This document shows positions 1 through 7,751 of a stretch of DNA of 64,000 bases, in pieces. Origin of the DNA: Streptomyces olivaceoviridis. GTDB taxonomy: Bacteria; Actinomycetota; Actinomycetes; Streptomycetales; Streptomycetaceae. Where the stretch lies: the NCBI RefSeq assembly GCF_014650115.1, contig NZ_BMUI01000021.1:85993-149992 (forward strand), read 5' to 3'. Made by a program: the position numbers and the translations under genes. The notes beneath the pieces were generated by a model. That model did no database searches, was not told the origin of the DNA, and was given only the letters and a program-made list of their open reading frames with translations. Numbering within the stretch: position 1 is the stretch's first letter; every line of letters begins with the position of its first letter.

Positions 1-62
1 GTCGGTGCCGGGCCGGGTGCCGGTCGCGTCGCTTCCGGGCGTCGGTCCGCCGTTCGTCGCCG

Positions 63-1775
63 TCATGGCCGTATGTCCTCCGTCGTCCTGCCCGGGTCCT
101 GGACCCGGTCCCGTTCCTGGTCACGGCCCGGGGCCTGGTGGCTGTCCCGGTCCTGCGGCACGAGGCCCTGACGCCGTACCGTCGCCGCGAGCGTACGGTG
201 TCCGGTCTGCTCGGTGAGCACCACCCGCTCCTCGGGCAGGGCGCGCTGCCACCACTCGCCGGCGGCGGCGTCGGCCGTGGCGCGCAGATCGACCAGGGCG
301 GCGGCGAGGGCGCGCCGGGCGGAGTCCAGCGCGCGGGGCTCGGGGTGCGGCTCGGTGAGCAGGCGGGCGGCGTGCTCGCGGGCCCGCTCCGCCGTGCTCA
401 GCGCGCGCTCCAGGCGGTCGCCCGCGCGGCGGTTGGTGACGGCGACGGCGGCGACGAAGCCGACCAGGGCACCGACGAGGGTGTCCGCGATCCGGTCGGT
501 GATCAGCTCGGTGGCGTCCTGGGTACGGGCGAACTCGGTGATGAGCAGGGCCATCGGGGTGACGCAGACGCTGCCCAGCCAGTAGTTGCGGCCGATCAGC
601 GCCTCGGCGCCGAAGTTGAGGGCGAGGCAGCACAGCACCAGGGCGGCGGGGTGCAGATGGGCGAGCGGGGCGAGCGCGGCGAAGAGGAGGACGCCGAGGA
701 GGTTGCCGACGACCCGCTGGACGCCCCGGTTCCAGGTGAGGGTGACGTTGGCCTGGTAGAGCGAGGCCGCGGTGACCAGCGCCCAGTAGGGGCGGCCGAC
801 GCCGAGGGCGAGGGCGGCGTATCCGGCGAGGGCGCAGCCGAGCGCGGTGCGCACGGCGAGCGGGGCGAGGGGAGCCAGGCGGTGCCACGGCGAGCGCGGC
901 GGCAGGGCCTGTTCGGCGGCCAGGCCGAGGAGTTCGTCGGCGGACTCGCGCGGCGCCTCGACGCGCGGGACACGGCCGGTGCCGCGCAGGTCGCGGGCCC
1001 AGGCGCGCAGCCGGGCGGGGTCGGTGTCGGCGGGCGCGGCCAGGGCGACCTCGGCGCGGACGAGGAGTTGTTCGAGGGCGCGCCGGGTGCGGTCGGGGCG
1101 GGCGCCGGCGGCGAGCAGCGACTGCCAGGCGGCGTGGATCGCGGCGGCGGTCGCCGCGCGGGCCCGGGCGTGGCCGTCGGCGGTGCCGCGCGTGTCGGCG
1201 TACGCGGCGGCGGCGTTCAGGGCCTGGGCGGTGGCGCGGCGCTCGGGCCCGTGCGGGCGGAGCAGCCCGGGGGCCATGCCGACCAGCCAGGCCCAGGCAC
1301 CGGCGGCCAGGGCCAGCCCGACGTGCCCGGGGACCTGGCCGGGGGTCTGCGGTGCGAACAGCGAGGCCGAGGTGATGAAGGTGAGGACCACGTTGCCGGG
1401 CGGTCCGATCCGGGTGGCGTCGCACACGGTCTTCTGGACCGCCGCCAGGACGGCGCCGACGGTGACGAGGACGACGGCGTTCGCGGTGAGCGCCGCGGCG
1501 AGCAGGGAGACGGCGAGGCCGCCGACCATGCCGAGCACGACCCAGGCGAGCGCGCGGGCCCGGGCGGCGTAGGGCCGGTTGTGGCCGTAGAGGGCGCACA
1601 GGGAGCCCGCCATCGTGTACATCGCGAGGTCGAGGCGGCCGAGTGCGAGCAGGGTGAGGTTGGGCGGGGCGACCGCGGCCACCACGCTCAGCGCGGGCTT
1701 GAACCAGATGTCGGAGGGGCGCCCGAGGCGGAGGGTGGTGGCGAGGGGAAGACGGTGGGGGGTCGCACTGCTCAT
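63..1775 (-). CDS. FUSC family integral membrane protein (putative aromatic/weak-acid exporter)
   Basis: A 570-residue membrane protein. Two blocks of hydrophobic segments, at about residues 25-185 and 300-455, flank a soluble Ala/Arg-rich stretch, and a charged cytoplasmic tail follows. This is the FUSC / aromatic-acid-exporter layout (AaeB, YccS relatives). The second block carries the family-like stretch GRPYWALVTAA followed by GNLLGVLLFA. The presumed role is efflux of small organic acids, but the substrate cannot be read from sequence. The start is the ATG at 1775, preceded by an A+T-rich stretch with no clear ribosome binding site, so a leaderless transcript is possible. A second FUSC protein lies at 29079-30569. 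The family call is firm and the function is inferred. Confidence 0.85.
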   Translation of the reverse strand: MSSATPHRLPLATTLRLGRPSDIWFKPALSVVAAVAPPNLTLLALGRLDLAMYTMAGSLCALYGHNRPYAARARALAWVVLGMVGGLAVSLLAAALTANAVVLVTVGAVLAAVQKTVCDATRIGPPGNVVLTFITSASLFAPQTPGQVPGHVGLALAAGAWAWLVGMAPGLLRPHGPERRATAQALNAAAAYADTRGTADGHARARAATAAAIHAAWQSLLAAGARPDRTRRALEQLLVRAEVALAAPADTDPARLRAWARDLRGTGRVPRVEAPRESADELLGLAAEQALPPRSPWHRLAPLAPLAVRTALGCALAGYAALALGVGRPYWALVTAASLYQANVTLTWNRGVQRVVGNLLGVLLFAALAPLAHLHPAALVLCCLALNFGAEALIGRNYWLGSVCVTPMALLITEFARTQDATELITDRIADTLVGALVGFVAAVAVTNRRAGDRLERALSTAERAREHAARLLTEPHPEPRALDSARRALAAALVDLRATADAAAGEWWQRALPEERVVLTEQTGHRTLAATVRRQGLVPQDRDSHQAPGRDQERDRVQDPGRTTEDIRP

Positions 1776-1792
1776 ATCATCAATTTAGCATG

Positions 1793-1810
1793 TGTTTTAC
1801 TCGTGAAACA
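1793..1810. promoter_or_regulatory. Imperfect palindrome, candidate repressor operator
   Basis: TGTTTTAC-TC-GTGAAACA is an 18-bp imperfect palindrome with one mismatch between the arms. It lies in an A+T-rich island just upstream of the FUSC start (ATG at 1775) and in front of the divergent DUF5134 gene. Its position would let a regulator block the leftward promoter. No cognate regulator is visible beside it. Confidence 0.35.
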
Positions 1811-1938
1811 ATCTGGCGGAGGCCCTGGTCACCGACCGTGCTCCCCTGCATGCTCCCCGTGTACACCCTTGCGCTCGCGTGCGCTCCGCCGGCGGTGGGC
1901 ATCGCACCCTCGACCGACCGTCGAGCGTGGAGGTGCGC

Positions 1939-2496
1939 GTGCACGGACCGGTGTCGATCGCCTGGCTGCTGGTCGCGCTGTGCGCGCTGACCGGGGCCTA
2001 CTGCCTGCTGCGGATGCGCAGCGGTGTCGAGGAGCAGCGCCGGGCCGCGGGCGGCGAGGCGCTGATGGGCTTCGGCATGGCCGCGATGGCCGTCCCGGCG
2101 GCGGTGTTCACCCCACCGAGCTGGGCGTGGCCGGTGTACGCGGCCGTGTTCGGCGCGGCGGCCCTGCGCGCGCTGTGGGCCGCGCGCGGCGCCCGGCACC
2201 ATCTGCACCATCTGGTGGGCAGCGCCGCGATGGTCTACATGGCGGTGGCGATGGCCGCGTCGCCGCCCGCCGCCCACCACGGGCACGGCGGCACCGGCGT
2301 GCCGCTGCTGACCGGCGCGCTGCTGCTGTACTTCACGGGCTATGTGCTGCTCTCCGGCGCCCGGCTGGTGCCCGCCCCCGCCTCCGCGGGCGTGGGCGTG
2401 GGCGGCCCGGCCCACTGGGGCGACCGCCCCGAGCTGGCCCGAGCCTGCCGGCTGTCGATGGGGATCGGCATGGTGGCGATGCTGCTGGCGATGTGA
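1939..2496 (+). CDS. DUF5134 domain membrane protein
   Basis: A protein of about 185 residues made of hydrophobic helices with His-rich loops (HHLHHL, and AHHGHGG near the middle), which fits the actinobacterial DUF5134 family. The GTG at 1939 is chosen because GGAGG at 1929-1933 sits five bases upstream; a longer frame opens at 1879 but lacks a ribosome binding site. From my knowledge of Streptomyces genomes, DUF5134 genes often sit directly before an M56 (BlaR1-like) metallopeptidase gene. Here that neighbour survives only as a decayed remnant at 2611-3183, so this gene may have lost its partner. The His clusters suggest metal binding, but the function is unknown. Confidence 0.75.
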   Translation: MHGPVSIAWLLVALCALTGAYCLLRMRSGVEEQRRAAGGEALMGFGMAAMAVPAAVFTPPSWAWPVYAAVFGAAALRALWAARGARHHLHHLVGSAAMVYMAVAMAASPPAAHHGHGGTGVPLLTGALLLYFTGYVLLSGARLVPAPASAGVGVGGPAHWGDRPELARACRLSMGIGMVAMLLAM

Positions 2497-2610
2497 CGGC
2501 CGGGCTCTGCACGGCGCCCGCCCGCACGTCGGCGTCCGGACCCACTGCTCGCGCCGCTTGGGCGCCGCGGACGGTACGGCTGAGCGCCGCGCGCTCATGG
2601 CGTGCTGACC

Positions 2611-3183
2611 ATGATGGTCCCCGTGGCCCCGCTGCTGCTCGGCGCCCCGCGGGTGTGGCTGGGGTACCCCCACCGGGGAAGCATCGGGGCCGCCGTCCTG
2701 TTGTGCCGCGTCCTGCCGACGCCCCTCGGCGCGGCGGCGGCCTGCGGAGTCCGGCGATGCCGGTCCGGGACGTCGTACGGGCCCGGGCGCGACGGCGTGC
2801 GCGGCGCGCCGAACCGCTCGTCTGGAGGCTGCCCGGCGCAGGCGCCCCGGCTCGCCGTCACCTCGACCGCGTAGCGCCGCCTGAAAGGCACGGCAATGGG
2901 ACGCGTCGCTCGCGCACGAGCAGGGACACACACAGGCCCGGGACGGCCGGATCCCGGGCGGTCCGACCGCGCCGAACTCGGCGAGGAGCGGGGCGTGTCC
3001 GGTCCCGGTCCGCCTCCGCACGCTCGCGTCCCGCACCGTGTGCGGCGCCCGCCAACGGGACGGGACCGGTTGCCGCCCCTGCACAGACCCCACCCGACAC
3101 CACCACCCCGGCCGCCGCCCCTGCACAAACCACGCCCGGCAGCGACCGCCGCGCGGGTGCCGGGGCCGCGGGCGCTGGGCTGA
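2611..3183 (+). pseudogene. Decayed M56 (BlaR1-like) membrane metallopeptidase
   Basis: No single frame is intact, but pieces of an M56 peptidase follow each other in the right order. The N-terminus (MMVPVAPLLLGAP, then AAVLLC) is in the frame starting at 2611. Next comes a piece like the segment before the active site (APRLAVTSTA, near 2845-2870) in the same frame. A shift then leads to SLAHEQGHTQARD at 2906-2944, which contains the zinc motif HEQGH at 2915-2929. After another shift the C-terminal piece (GEERGVSGPGP, PHARVPHRVRR, ending PGPRALG at 3183) returns to the first frame. The total is much shorter than the roughly 300-residue family, so deletions as well as frameshifts have occurred. 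It follows the DUF5134 gene, the usual place for an M56 gene. The match is from memory of the family and was not computed. Confidence 0.7.
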
Positions 3184-3284
3184 TGCCGTTCACCTGACGG
3201 ATCTCGCCCACCGACACCGGGGCCACGGCAGCCCCGCCCCACCGGGACTTGGCCACGGCACCTCGCTTCCACCAGGATCACGGC

Positions 3285-3998
3285 ATGCACCAGCGCCCCT
3301 CCGCTCCCCCGTCGCCCCCCGCCCCCGAGCCGCCGACGACGCTCCGCAGAGCCGCCCGCGTGGCCACCGCTCTCGGCGCCTGCTTCCTTGTGTTGCTGGT
3401 CCTCGTCGCCCTGCGCTGGCACCCCCTGATCACCGTGGACGGCGGCATCTCCCGGACCACCCACCGCTGGGCGGTCCGCGACCACGAGCTGACGCATGTC
3501 TTCCGGGTGCTGACGGACTGGGTGTGGGACCCGACCACCATGCGTCTGGTCTGCGCCGCGGCGGCGGTGTGGCTCGTCTGGCGGCGCGCGGCCTGGTGGA
3601 CGGCGCTGTGGCTGGGAATCACCTGCGCGGTGGCCACGCTCGTGCAGCAGTTCGTGAAGGCCGTCGTCGGCCGGCCCCGCCCGGTCTGGCCGAACCCGGT
3701 CGACTCCGCGCACTACGCGGCGTTCCCGTCCGGTCACGCGATGACCGCCACCGTCGTCTGCGGCCTGCTGCTGTGGCTGCTGCACCGCCACGGCCCACGC
3801 CCCGCCCTGTGGCGTACGGCGGTGACGGCGGCGCTCGTCTCGGTGGTGGGCGTGGGCGTGACCCGGGTGTGGCTGGGCGTCCACTGGCCCTCGGACGTGC
3901 TCGGCGGGTGGCTGGCCGGCGCGGCGCTGGTCGCGGCGGCGGTGACGGTCCACGAGTGGCCACGCGACGGCCGGGCATGGCCGTCGCGCGGCCGGTAG
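3285..3998 (+). CDS. PAP2-superfamily membrane phosphatase
   Basis: A 237-residue integral membrane phosphatase of the type-2 phosphatidic acid phosphatase family. All three signature blocks are present: K125 with RPRP (residues 125-133), the PSGH block with His151, and TR..(5)..H..xD with R194, H200 and D204. His200 is the expected nucleophile and His151 the acid. About six membrane helices surround these blocks. The likely substrates are lipid phosphates such as undecaprenyl pyrophosphate or phosphatidate at the outer membrane face. The ATG at 3285 is preceded by AGGA. The gene ends ten bases before the next gene, so co-transcription is likely. Confidence 0.88.
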   Translation: MHQRPSAPPSPPAPEPPTTLRRAARVATALGACFLVLLVLVALRWHPLITVDGGISRTTHRWAVRDHELTHVFRVLTDWVWDPTTMRLVCAAAAVWLVWRRAAWWTALWLGITCAVATLVQQFVKAVVGRPRPVWPNPVDSAHYAAFPSGHAMTATVVCGLLLWLLHRHGPRPALWRTAVTAALVSVVGVGVTRVWLGVHWPSDVLGGWLAGAALVAAAVTVHEWPRDGRAWPSRGR

Positions 3999-4008
3999 AG
4001 TCCGGCGC

Positions 4009-4698
4009 ATGGCCGCCGTGCTGTTCGACTTCTCCGGGACGCTGTTCCGCGCCGAGTCCGCCGCGTCATGGCTGCGTGCGACGTTGGACGAGACCGGTCA
4101 CACTCTGCCCGAGCCCGAACTGGCCGCCACCGCCCGGGCGTTGGAGGCGGCCGGCGCGCTGCCGGGCGGTGCGGAGCCGGCGGAGCTGCCGGCGGACCTC
4201 GCGGCGGTCTGGGCGGCGCGGGACGAGAGCGCGGCGCTGCACCGGGCCGCCTACACGGGCCTGTCCCGCCGGGTGCCGCTGCCGGATCCCGGGCTGCACG
4301 ACGCCCTGTACGAACGGCACATGTCCCCCGCCGCCTGGACCCCGTACCCGGACGCCGAGAAGGTGCTGCGCGCCCTGCGCGTGCGCGGGATCGGCGTCGG
4401 CGTGGTCAGCAACATCGGCTGGGACCTGCGCCCGGTCTTCCGGGAGCACGGACTCGACGCGTATGTGGACGCGTACGTGCTGTCGTACGAACACGGGGTG
4501 CAGAAGCCGGATCCGCGGCTGTTCGCGGTCGCCTGCGAGGCGCTCGACGCCGATCCGCGGCGGGTGCTGATGGTCGGCGACAACCGGGCGGCGGACGGCG
4601 GCGCCACCGCGCTCGGCTGCCGGGTGCACTTCGTGGACCACCTGCCGGCGGCCCGACGCCCCGACGCGCTGCTGCCGGTACTGGATCTCGTCGGCTGA
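4009..4698 (+). CDS. HAD-superfamily hydrolase with variant motif I
   Basis: A 229-residue Rossmann-fold HAD protein. Motif I reads FDFSGTLF, so the nucleophile Asp7 is present but the usual second Asp (DxD) is Ser9. Motif II is VVSNIG, the motif III lysine lies in QKPDPR, and motif IV is MVGDNRAADGG. The helical cap lies between residues 15 and 100. Replacement of the second Asp departs from the standard phosphatase arrangement, so the reaction is uncertain. It follows the PAP2 gene after ten bases and is probably in the same transcript. Family is certain and substrate unknown. Confidence 0.85.
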   Translation: MAAVLFDFSGTLFRAESAASWLRATLDETGHTLPEPELAATARALEAAGALPGGAEPAELPADLAAVWAARDESAALHRAAYTGLSRRVPLPDPGLHDALYERHMSPAAWTPYPDAEKVLRALRVRGIGVGVVSNIGWDLRPVFREHGLDAYVDAYVLSYEHGVQKPDPRLFAVACEALDADPRRVLMVGDNRAADGGATALGCRVHFVDHLPAARRPDALLPVLDLVG

Positions 4699-4816
4699 GC
4701 GCCGACGCGAACCGGCACGCCGCACCGTCCGTCTGAGACGATCCCCCGCGTCGCCCCAGACGGACGGCTGTTCCGGGCGGGCCCCGGGCATGGGCGTACC
4801 CGCTGCGTTGAGTATA

Positions 4817-4837
4817 GTTGGCTGGCAGCCAGTCAAC
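4817..4837. promoter_or_regulatory. TetR autoregulatory operator candidate (21-bp palindrome)
   Basis: GTTGGCTGGC-A-GCCAGTCAAC is a near-perfect inverted repeat with one mismatch pair. It ends 14 bases before the start codon of the TetR gene and overlaps the likely promoter. The position and symmetry are typical of a TetR self-repression site. Confidence 0.7.
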
Positions 4838-4851
4838 GCAGGAGTTACAGA

Positions 4852-5514
4852 ATGTCCCCGCGCAGCGCCTCGGTCAATGAAGAATTGCGGCGGCGTTCCC
4901 GGGAGCGGCTGCTACAAGCCGCCGTGGAGTTGGTCGGCGAGCGCGGGTTCGAGGCCACGACGCTGGGCGACATCGCGGACCGGGCCGGTTCGGCGCGCGG
5001 CCTGGTGTCGTACTACTTCCCCGGCAAACGCCAGTTGGTCCAGTCCGCCGTGCACCGGCTGATGCACCGGACGCTGGAGGAGGCGCTGGAGCGGGAGCCG
5101 CGCACCGAGGACGGCCGGGAGCGGCTGGCCCGGGCGATCGACGCGATCCTGGGCCTCGCCCGGGACCGGCCCGTGCTGATGCGCCAGCACATGGCGGGCC
5201 TGCTCCAGGCCGAGGGCTTCGTGCAGTGCCCGGAGCAGCGCCGGCTGGCGGAGCTGCTCAGCGACACCGTCGCCCGGTACGGCGCGCAGAACGTCTCGGC
5301 CGACTACCCGATGCTGCGGGCCCTGTTGATGGGCGCGGTGTTCGCGGCGCTGGTACCGGGCGTGCCGATGCCCGTACCGGTGCTGCGGGCGGAGCTGTTC
5401 CAGCGGTACGGCCTCGACCGGGAGATGGGTGTGCCTCCCGAGGGCGATGCGGGGGCGGGGCTGGAGGATCTGTCCCGGTTCTTCGCCACGGAGGAGCGGC
5501 CGGACACGCCCTGA
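4852..5514 (+). CDS. TetR/AcrR family transcriptional regulator
   Basis: A 220-residue repressor-type regulator. The N-terminal helix-turn-helix, at about residues 10-60, includes the family-typical run GFEATTLGDIADRAGSARG followed by the YYFPGKRQLV segment. The C-terminal part is an all-helical ligand and dimerisation domain with no recognisable specificity. GGAG at 4841-4844 precedes the ATG. The palindrome at 4817-4837 suggests autoregulation. The 3' end shares a strong hairpin with the convergent DUF6214 gene. No adjacent transporter or enzyme marks an obvious target. Confidence 0.9.
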   Translation: MSPRSASVNEELRRRSRERLLQAAVELVGERGFEATTLGDIADRAGSARGLVSYYFPGKRQLVQSAVHRLMHRTLEEALEREPRTEDGRERLARAIDAILGLARDRPVLMRQHMAGLLQAEGFVQCPEQRRLAELLSDTVARYGAQNVSADYPMLRALLMGAVFAALVPGVPMPVPVLRAELFQRYGLDREMGVPPEGDAGAGLEDLSRFFATEERPDTP

Positions 5515-5530
5515 CGGGGTCCGGCCGCTC
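5494..5530. terminator. Bidirectional terminator hairpin
   Basis: Twelve-base arms GAGCGGCCGGAC / GTCCGGCCGCTC are separated by 13 bases. The stem starts inside the tetR coding end, with the stop codon in the loop, and reaches the end of the convergent DUF6214 gene, so it probably ends transcription from both sides. Confidence 0.7.
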
Positions 5531-5532
5531 GG

Positions 5533-6147
5533 TCAGCGCCGGGCGTGACGGGGTGCCAGAAGGCCCGCGTCCCGTGCCTGGGCGATCAGCCGGAGGGCGC
5601 GCCGGCGACCGCGTCCGGTCGCGTTCATCACGGCGAGCACCGGGTCGGCGCCCTCGTCCTGTGCCGCCCGGTACTCCCGCGCGACGAGCCGGCGGCCCTC
5701 GGTGCCACGCGGCCAGGACGGCCGGGCTCGGCGTACGACGGCGTCGCCGGCGTCCGGCTGGGGTTCCCCGGCCGGAGGGCACCCGGTGTCCGGGGGCGCG
5801 CCGTCGTCCGCGTCCCCCGTATCCGCGCCGCACACCAGGTCGTCGCGCACCGGGTCCGCCCCGGCATCGACACCGCAGGCCGCGAACAGCGGCCCCTCGA
5901 TCCAGTCGGCGAGCGCCGTCAGGTCGGCGAGGGACAGGGCCGGCTCGGCCTGGACGTCCTCGATGGAGACACGACCCGCGCTCACCACGGCCAGGGCGTC
6001 GACCCGGGCCCCGTCGGGGAAGGCCAGCCGGACCTGGAACCAGGAGGTGACGCCGCCGTGCTCCCGCACCTGCCACGCGGGCCACACGGAGACCGCGCCA
6101 TCCTCCGCGTTCCGATCGGGAAGATCAAGAAAGGATGCTTCTGGCAC
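5533..6147 (-). CDS. DUF6214-type Streptomyces protein
   Basis: A 204-residue soluble protein matching my memory of the DUF6214 family. The N-terminal half has WPAWQV, SWFQVRLAFPDGARVDALAVV and VSIEDVQAEP (short blocks). A variable acidic linker covers residues 105-140. A conserved C-terminal helical part contains RPSWPRG, EGRRLV and AVMNATG, ending in a basic tail. No catalytic motif is evident. The start is a GTG at 6147 with no good ribosome binding site, so it may begin slightly further in. It is divergent from the ferredoxin reductase gene. Function unknown. Confidence 0.75.
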   Translation of the reverse strand: MPEASFLDLPDRNAEDGAVSVWPAWQVREHGGVTSWFQVRLAFPDGARVDALAVVSAGRVSIEDVQAEPALSLADLTALADWIEGPLFAACGVDAGADPVRDDLVCGADTGDADDGAPPDTGCPPAGEPQPDAGDAVVRRARPSWPRGTEGRRLVAREYRAAQDEGADPVLAVMNATGRGRRRALRLIAQARDAGLLAPRHARR

Positions 6148-6285
6148 CCACGCAACGTAACGTCGTGATCACACCCGGACGTATGGACACGCACCCGGGT
6201 CACCCCACCGGCCCCTGCCGCCGGGGCCCCCGCGGTGCCATGCTGGAGCCGTCGCCACACCCTCCTTCGGGCGAGGAGTACCGCT

Positions 6286-7626
6286 GTGCTGCGTGTCGCC
6301 GTCGTCGGTTCCGGGCCGAGTGGGTGTTACACCGCCCAGGGCCTCGTTCAGCGTGATCCGGAGGTCCGGGTGGACGTCCTGGACCGGCTGCCGTGTCCGT
6401 ACGGCCTGGTCCGCTACGGTGTCGCCCCGGACCACGAGAAGATCAAGTCCCTTCAGAACAGCCTGCGGACGGTGCTGGAGCACGAGCGGGTGCGGTTCCT
6501 CGGCGGGGTCCGGGTGGGCGGCCCCGGCGGGCTGCCGGCACGGCGGCTGAGGGGGATCTACCACGCGGTGGTGTACTGCGTGGGCGCGGCGACCGACCGC
6601 CGGCTGGGGATTCCCGGCGAGGACCTGCCGGGCAGCTGGTCGGCGACCGAGTTCGTGTCCTGGTACAGCGCGCATCCGGACGCGGTCGACGCGGGCTTCC
6701 TGCGCGGGGTGCGCTCGGCGGTCGTCGTCGGGGTGGGCAATGTCGCGGTGGACGTCACCCGGATGCTGGTCCGGGGTGCGGCGGAGCTGCGGCCCACGGA
6801 CATCCCGCAGGCCGCGCTGGACACGTTGGCGGCGAGCGGGCTCACCGAGGTGCAGATGGTGGGCCGGCGCGGTCCCGCACAGGCCCGTTTCACCACCAAG
6901 GAGCTGCGCGAACTGGGCGGGCTGCCGGACACCGACGTGATCGTGGACAAGGCCGAGCTGGCGCTCGACCCGGCCGATCCCGGTGCGCTGCCGGCGGGGC
7001 CGCGCCGCAATGTGGAGGTGCTGCGCGACTGGGCGGCACGGCCTCCCGCGGTGGCCGCCACGCGGCGGATCCGGCTGCGGTTCTTCCTGCGGCCGGTGGA
7101 ACTGCTCGCCGACGGCGGCCGGGTGGGTGCCGTGCGCTTCGAGCGGACGGCACCCGACGGCGCGGGCGGCGTGACCGGCACGGGCCGGTACGAGGACGTG
7201 CCCGCCCAGTTGGTCCTGCGCTCGGTGGGCTATCGCGGGGTGCCGCTGGAAGGGCTGCCGTTCGACCCGGCGAGCGGCACCGTCCCGCACCTGGAGGGCC
7301 GGGTGCTGCGCGACGGCGTCCCCTCCCCCGGCGAGTACGTCGCCGGGTGGATCAAGCGCGGTCCGACCGGGGTCATCGGCACCAACCGGCCCTGCGCCAA
7401 GGAGACGGTGACCTCGCTGCTCGCGGACGCTCCCGCGCTCGGCCGCGCGGACGTGCCGGAGGAGCCGGTCGCCGCCCTGCGGGCGGCGGGCGTCGAGCCC
7501 GTGCCCTGGGCCGGCTGGCTGGCGATCGAGCAGGCCGAGGCCGAGCTGGGGGCGCGGCTGGGGCGGAGCGTGGTCAAACTCTCCGACTGGGACGCGCTGC
7601 TCGGGGCGGCGCGGGTGCTGTCGTAG
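6286..7626 (+). CDS. FprA-type ferredoxin/adrenodoxin NADP+ reductase
   Basis: A 446-residue FAD flavoprotein that should move electrons between NADPH and ferredoxin, for example to feed cytochromes P450. The FAD-binding motif GSGPSG is at residues 8-13, followed by the family-typical YGLVRYGVAPDH. The NADP-binding motif GVGNVAVDVTR is near residues 149-159, and the C-terminal GWIKRGPTGVIGTN block closes the FAD site. Length is normal for the adrenodoxin-reductase-like group. The GTG at 6286 is preferred because GAGGAG at 6272-6277 lies eight bases upstream; the open frame extends to 6235 without support. No ferredoxin or P450 gene is adjacent. Confidence 0.9.
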   Translation: MLRVAVVGSGPSGCYTAQGLVQRDPEVRVDVLDRLPCPYGLVRYGVAPDHEKIKSLQNSLRTVLEHERVRFLGGVRVGGPGGLPARRLRGIYHAVVYCVGAATDRRLGIPGEDLPGSWSATEFVSWYSAHPDAVDAGFLRGVRSAVVVGVGNVAVDVTRMLVRGAAELRPTDIPQAALDTLAASGLTEVQMVGRRGPAQARFTTKELRELGGLPDTDVIVDKAELALDPADPGALPAGPRRNVEVLRDWAARPPAVAATRRIRLRFFLRPVELLADGGRVGAVRFERTAPDGAGGVTGTGRYEDVPAQLVLRSVGYRGVPLEGLPFDPASGTVPHLEGRVLRDGVPSPGEYVAGWIKRGPTGVIGTNRPCAKETVTSLLADAPALGRADVPEEPVAALRAAGVEPVPWAGWLAIEQAEAELGARLGRSVVKLSDWDALLGAARVLS

Positions 7627-7751
7627 CGCGGCTGTCCGGGGGCGGGCAGGACACACACCGGCAACGGGCCGGAAATCAACAAACTGTTCAAGGCGCCTAC
7701 GGTCTCGTCCTGTCCGCATGCCACTCCCCACCCGCCGCTGATGGAGATTCC

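Noticed and set aside
1..62. Partial gene at the left edge
   Set aside because: Only 62 bases lie before the FUSC stop codon, with no supported frame.
138..3197. A 1019-codon open frame on the + strand across the FUSC gene and beyond
   Set aside because: It lies antisense to the FUSC gene, encodes Gly/Arg/Ala-rich nonsense and exists only because stops are rare in G+C-rich DNA. Its 3' part touches the M56 remnant by chance.
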